NCBI GenBank assembly: GCA_023251285.1
Contig: JAHEZB010000140.1
Coordinates: 1-6,285 of the forward strand
DNA length: 6,285 nucleotides
Source: Chitinophagaceae bacterium
GTDB taxonomy: Bacteria; Bacteroidota; Bacteroidia; Chitinophagales; Chitinophagaceae
Direction of reading: 5' to 3'
The stretch's first letter is position 1; each line of letters begins with the position of its first letter. Below are positions 6,155-6,285 of the stretch, in pieces. The notes beneath the pieces were generated by a model. The model did not search any database. It was not told where the DNA came from and was given only the letters and a program-made list of their open reading frames with translations. Made by a program: the position numbers and the translations under genes.

Positions 6155-6285
6155 TTATTTCTGAATATATCCTGTATAAAGAAGCACCAATAAGACAATT
6201 CCTAAAATCACCCTGTAAATTCCCCATAAACGAAAACCGTGTTTTTTCAAGAATTCAATAAAAAATTTAATGGCGATCATAGCAA
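6155..6285 (-). CDS. uppP: Undecaprenyl-diphosphatase UppP (BacA), C-terminal end (5' partial)
   Basis: Reading the minus strand from the right edge gives 42 full codons and a TAA (6155-6157). The peptide [20 protein letters not shown], then [20 protein letters not shown], matches the end of UppP/BacA, including the K-F-F-x-x-F-L-K-K-H-G-F stretch and the last transmembrane helix. UppP is an integral membrane phosphatase that turns undecaprenyl diphosphate into the monophosphate, recycling the lipid carrier for peptidoglycan and other surface polymers; extra copies give bacitracin resistance. The catalytic motifs lie outside the window and cannot be checked. The gene points towards the MFS transporter, 283 bp away, so they are unlikely to share a short operon. 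No clear terminator follows it. Identification rests on a short tail, but a distinctive one. Confidence 0.85.
   Translation of the reverse strand, partial: AMIAIKFFIEFLKKHGFRLWGIYRVILGIVLLVLLYTGYIQK

Noticed and set aside
1..6285. Search for a mobile element, CRISPR array, tRNA, toxin-antitoxin pair or defence cassette
   Set aside because: No transposase or integrase, no spaced direct repeats, no cloverleaf-like block and no defence-family motif was seen; the genes look like normal chromosomal content.

Overview
The window looks like an ordinary chromosomal stretch from a low-GC member of the Bacteroidota, most likely near the Chitinophagaceae. This is inferred from protein style (NarL-type regulator with a Bacteroidota-like output domain, DUF3108 protein opening with C-G-x-x-N-T-x-F, UMF1-type transporter), AT-rich spacers, weak or absent Shine-Dalgarno sequences and apparent TTG starts. 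No marker gene fixes the genus.

Layout. Bases 1-888 (+) hold the last 58 codons of a sensor histidine kinase and its NarL/FixJ response regulator, a two-component operon. Facing it on the minus strand is ruvC (917-1477), the Holliday-junction resolvase. A probable intrinsic terminator for the regulator lies inside the 3' end of ruvC. Divergent from ruvC, a 68-bp spacer leads to a plus-strand pair: a polytopic flippase-like membrane protein of the LPG_synthase_TM family (1546-2541) and, 6 bp later, an exported DUF3108 protein (2548-3336). The rest is on the minus strand: a 68-residue two-helix membrane protein (3358-3564), a 123-bp spacer carrying a 7-bp tandem repeat, a two-gene unit of UMF1-type MFS transporter (4549-5871) followed by an MBL-fold hydrolase (3688-4527), an AT-rich spacer of about 280 bp, and the C-terminal end of undecaprenyl-diphosphatase UppP entering from the right edge.

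The genes fall into small separate units: signalling, recombination repair, envelope lipid/surface functions, and transport plus hydrolysis. I see no mobile element, CRISPR array, tRNA, rRNA or defence cassette. I do not see convincing evidence for a new biological system. The points that repay a second look are the heptamer repeat after the hydrolase gene, two genes that can only start at TTG, the terminator nested in ruvC, the conserved-looking flippase/DUF3108 pair, and the transporter/hydrolase pair of unknown substrate.
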